Origin: SZUA-592 sp041556555 | GTDB lineage: Bacteria; Pseudomonadota; Gammaproteobacteria; Eutrophobiales; Eutrophobiaceae | NCBI GenBank assembly: GCA_041556555.1 | Contig: JBFFIE010000054.1 | Location: forward strand, 1-8,384 | DNA length: 8,384 bases | Direction of reading: 5' to 3' | Shown: piece after piece, positions 7,182 through 8,384 of the stretch | Layout: each line of letters begins with the position of its first letter | How positions within the stretch are numbered: position 1 is the first letter of the stretch | Translations under genes and position numbers: made by a program | Notes under the pieces: generated by a model | Databases searched by the model: none | What the model was told of the DNA's origin: nothing | The model's input: only the letters and a program-made list of their open reading frames with translations

Positions 7182-7217
7182 TTAAACGTCCGCTTTTGGC
7201 AGAAAGCGGACGTTTAA
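7182..7217. terminator. Perfect 15-bp hairpin, probable terminator of the right-hand porin
   Basis: Bases 7182-7196 and 7203-7217 are exact reverse complements around a 6-base loop (TGGCAG). The stem has a GC-rich core (CGTCCGC) and AAA/TTT ends. On the minus strand it lies 70 nt after the porin stop and is followed by a moderately T-rich stretch (TTTAAATTT), so a weak Rho-independent terminator is the best reading. The T-tract is not classic, and the symmetric form could also act in both directions or be a dispersed palindromic repeat unit. Confidence 0.65.
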
Positions 7218-7280
7218 GATGAATCCAATAATTTTGGTTGATAAATCAATAGCGGGGTTTTTGCTCTGCTGCCGGTCTCT

Positions 7281-7301
7281 CAGGTATTAGAAGAATACCT
7301 G
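7281..7301. repeat. 8-bp inverted repeat across the porin stop codon
   Basis: CAGGTATT (7281-7288) and AATACCTG (7294-7301) pair perfectly around five bases and enclose the last Phe codons and the TAA stop of the right-hand porin. No T-run follows on the minus strand, so it is not a standard intrinsic terminator; it could shield the 3' end of the message or be incidental. Confidence 0.35.
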
Positions 7302-8384
7302 GGTCCTGAGGGTAACGGCAGAGGGTTTTCCGCCGGTGTTACCCGTTGAGGACGGGGCCAGACCCAGTCCCAGGTCGCAGGTGTCTGAACAATCCAGTAC
7401 CTTGTTGTAGTTCAGTTTGAACATGATGTTGTTATTCACATACCAGTTCAGGGCCGCGGTGAAGGCGTCGATTTCGCCGCCAAGGGCGTCATCCAGGTCC
7501 AGTGAGCCGTAGCGGGCGGCAACCTCCCAGGCGCCCGGGCCACCCTTGCCAAACGGACTCCTGACCTTGGTTGCCTTGAAATTACCACCCTTCCAGTTGT
7601 AATGCCGGGTCTCACCGGTCAGGTAATAACTACCGTAGACATAATAACCGGAGCCATCCTGGTCAACGACTACGCCTGCCGCCTCGTCAGCGTCATACTG
7701 CACATACTCACCCTGTAATGACCAGGGGCCATAGACCCAGGCTCCTTCAACACCGTATGAGGTGACGCTGTCGACGGCAACATCCCCCGTATCGACAGGA
7801 TGGTTGGCCAGATTCCAGCCGGGTCTTGCACGAACCCGCAAGGTATCATCGATGTTACGCCAGCCGCCGCCGACACCGAGGTGGATGGATTGCTGGTCGT
7901 TATGGATCGGTGACCAGGTACCGCGGGCGGTGAAGGCATATTCACTGGCAAAGTCTTCAGCAGTGACCCGGTTACCGGTGACCGCAGCGCCCAGGGAGAA
8001 CTGGCCATTGAACTTGGTATGGAAATGCAGACCACCGCGGCGTTTACCAACGGTACTAGACATGGCATCAATGACCATCGCACGTTCAATAAAGGTGATG
8101 TACTTGGAGCTGGTCATCTCTTCGAGCGTGAAAGGAGCCTTCTTCTGACCTACAGCGATAGAGACAGGTAAAGCGGTATATTCAACAAAGGCATCTTCAA
8201 TACCTTCCTGAGGCTCGTTATCGAGATCAGTAAAGTCGTACTGGAATTTCCATTTCCAGACCTTGTCGATCACACCACTGGCATAAAGCCGGGCACGACG
8301 GAATTCCTGGCCGGAATTACCGATATCGGTGCCATCACGATCTGTCCAGGTGGCGTCGTAATGCAAACGGCCACCGATGCGCCA
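7287..8384 (-). CDS. OprO/OprP-type phosphate-selective porin, body and C-terminus (start beyond right edge)
   Basis: The visible 365 residues are in frame from the window edge (WRIGGRLHYDATW) to TAA at 7287. A TTG at 8366 is only an internal Leu codon, since conserved strand sequence continues upstream of it. Typical phosphate-selective porin segments are present: FRRARLYASGVIDKVWKWKF early on, ALPVSIAVGQKKAPFTLEEM followed by TSSKYITFIERAM, WEVAARYGSLDLDD, and NWYVNNNIMFKLNYNKVLD, with C-terminal Val-Phe-Phe as BAM signal. The family forms trimeric outer-membrane channels lined with Arg/Lys that prefer phosphate, polyphosphate or similar oxyanions. A Cys-Ser-Asp-Thr-Cys pair sits in a loop near the end. 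It lies upstream of the reductase operon, separated by a hairpin and a new promoter, so it is probably a separate transcription unit. The missing start would need about 100 residues like those at 1-327. Confidence 0.93.
   Translation of the reverse strand, partial: WRIGGRLHYDATWTDRDGTDIGNSGQEFRRARLYASGVIDKVWKWKFQYDFTDLDNEPQEGIEDAFVEYTALPVSIAVGQKKAPFTLEEMTSSKYITFIERAMVIDAMSSTVGKRRGGLHFHTKFNGQFSLGAAVTGNRVTAEDFASEYAFTARGTWSPIHNDQQSIHLGVGGGWRNIDDTLRVRARPGWNLANHPVDTGDVAVDSVTSYGVEGAWVYGPWSLQGEYVQYDADEAAGVVVDQDGSGYYVYGSYYLTGETRHYNWKGGNFKATKVRSPFGKGGPGAWEVAARYGSLDLDDALGGEIDAFTAALNWYVNNNIMFKLNYNKVLDCSDTCDLGLGLAPSSTGNTGGKPSAVTLRTQVFF

Noticed and set aside
7238..7249. Second FNR-like site, TTGAT-AA-ATCAA
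   Set aside because: The half-sites are separated by 2 rather than 4 bases, which puts them on the wrong helical spacing.
8364..8366. TTG at 8366 as start of the right-hand porin
   Set aside because: Conserved porin sequence (Trp-Arg-Ile-Gly-Gly-Arg) continues upstream in frame to the edge, and no signal peptide follows the TTG.

Overview
The window looks like part of a Gram-negative, probably gammaproteobacterial, facultative or anaerobic respirer. The signs are outer-membrane porins ending in Phe, an OprO/OprP-type porin, two Tat signals of classic form and a textbook FNR/ANR box. The taxon is inference; base composition is roughly balanced and there are no rRNA, tRNA, IS, phage or CRISPR features. 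All genes lie on the minus strand, so transcription runs from high to low coordinates.

Layout in the direction of transcription: (1) 8384-7287, the body and C-terminus of a phosphate-selective (OprO/P-type) porin whose start lies beyond the right edge; (2) 7286-6928, a regulatory region with a perfect 15-bp hairpin (7217-7182), a perfect FNR/ANR palindrome (7160-7145), a -10-like hexamer exactly where a class II FNR promoter needs it, and a long leader of about 184 nt with structured elements and an AT-rich dyad; (3) 6927-1974, a tight four-gene operon: a Tat-exported four-cluster [4Fe-4S] protein (B), an eight-helix NrfD/PsrC-type quinone-interacting membrane protein (C), a Tat-exported molybdopterin catalytic subunit of the PsrA/PhsA/TtrA/ArrA branch with a Cys Mo ligand (A), and a TorD/DmsD-type maturation chaperone (D); (4) 1922-414, an unassigned outer-membrane beta-barrel with an N-terminal coiled coil; (5) 327-1, the signal peptide, coiled coil and first strand of an OprO/P-type porin that runs off the left edge.

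How they may work together: oxyanions could enter the periplasm through the porins; A would reduce them (or oxidise the reduced form); B would carry electrons over four clusters; C would connect to the membrane quinone pool; D would load the Mo-bis-PGD cofactor into A before Tat export. The FNR-type promoter would turn the set on when oxygen is low. The gene order B-C-A matches tetrathionate (ttrBCA) and Bacillus selenate (srdBCA) reductase operons, but the substrate cannot be read from the sequence. The most interesting points are the unassigned oxyanion-type reductase packaged with porins, the FNR promoter plus structured leader, and the fact that both window ends fall at the same Trp-Arg codon pair of an OprO/P-type porin, sharing the six bases gcgcca.
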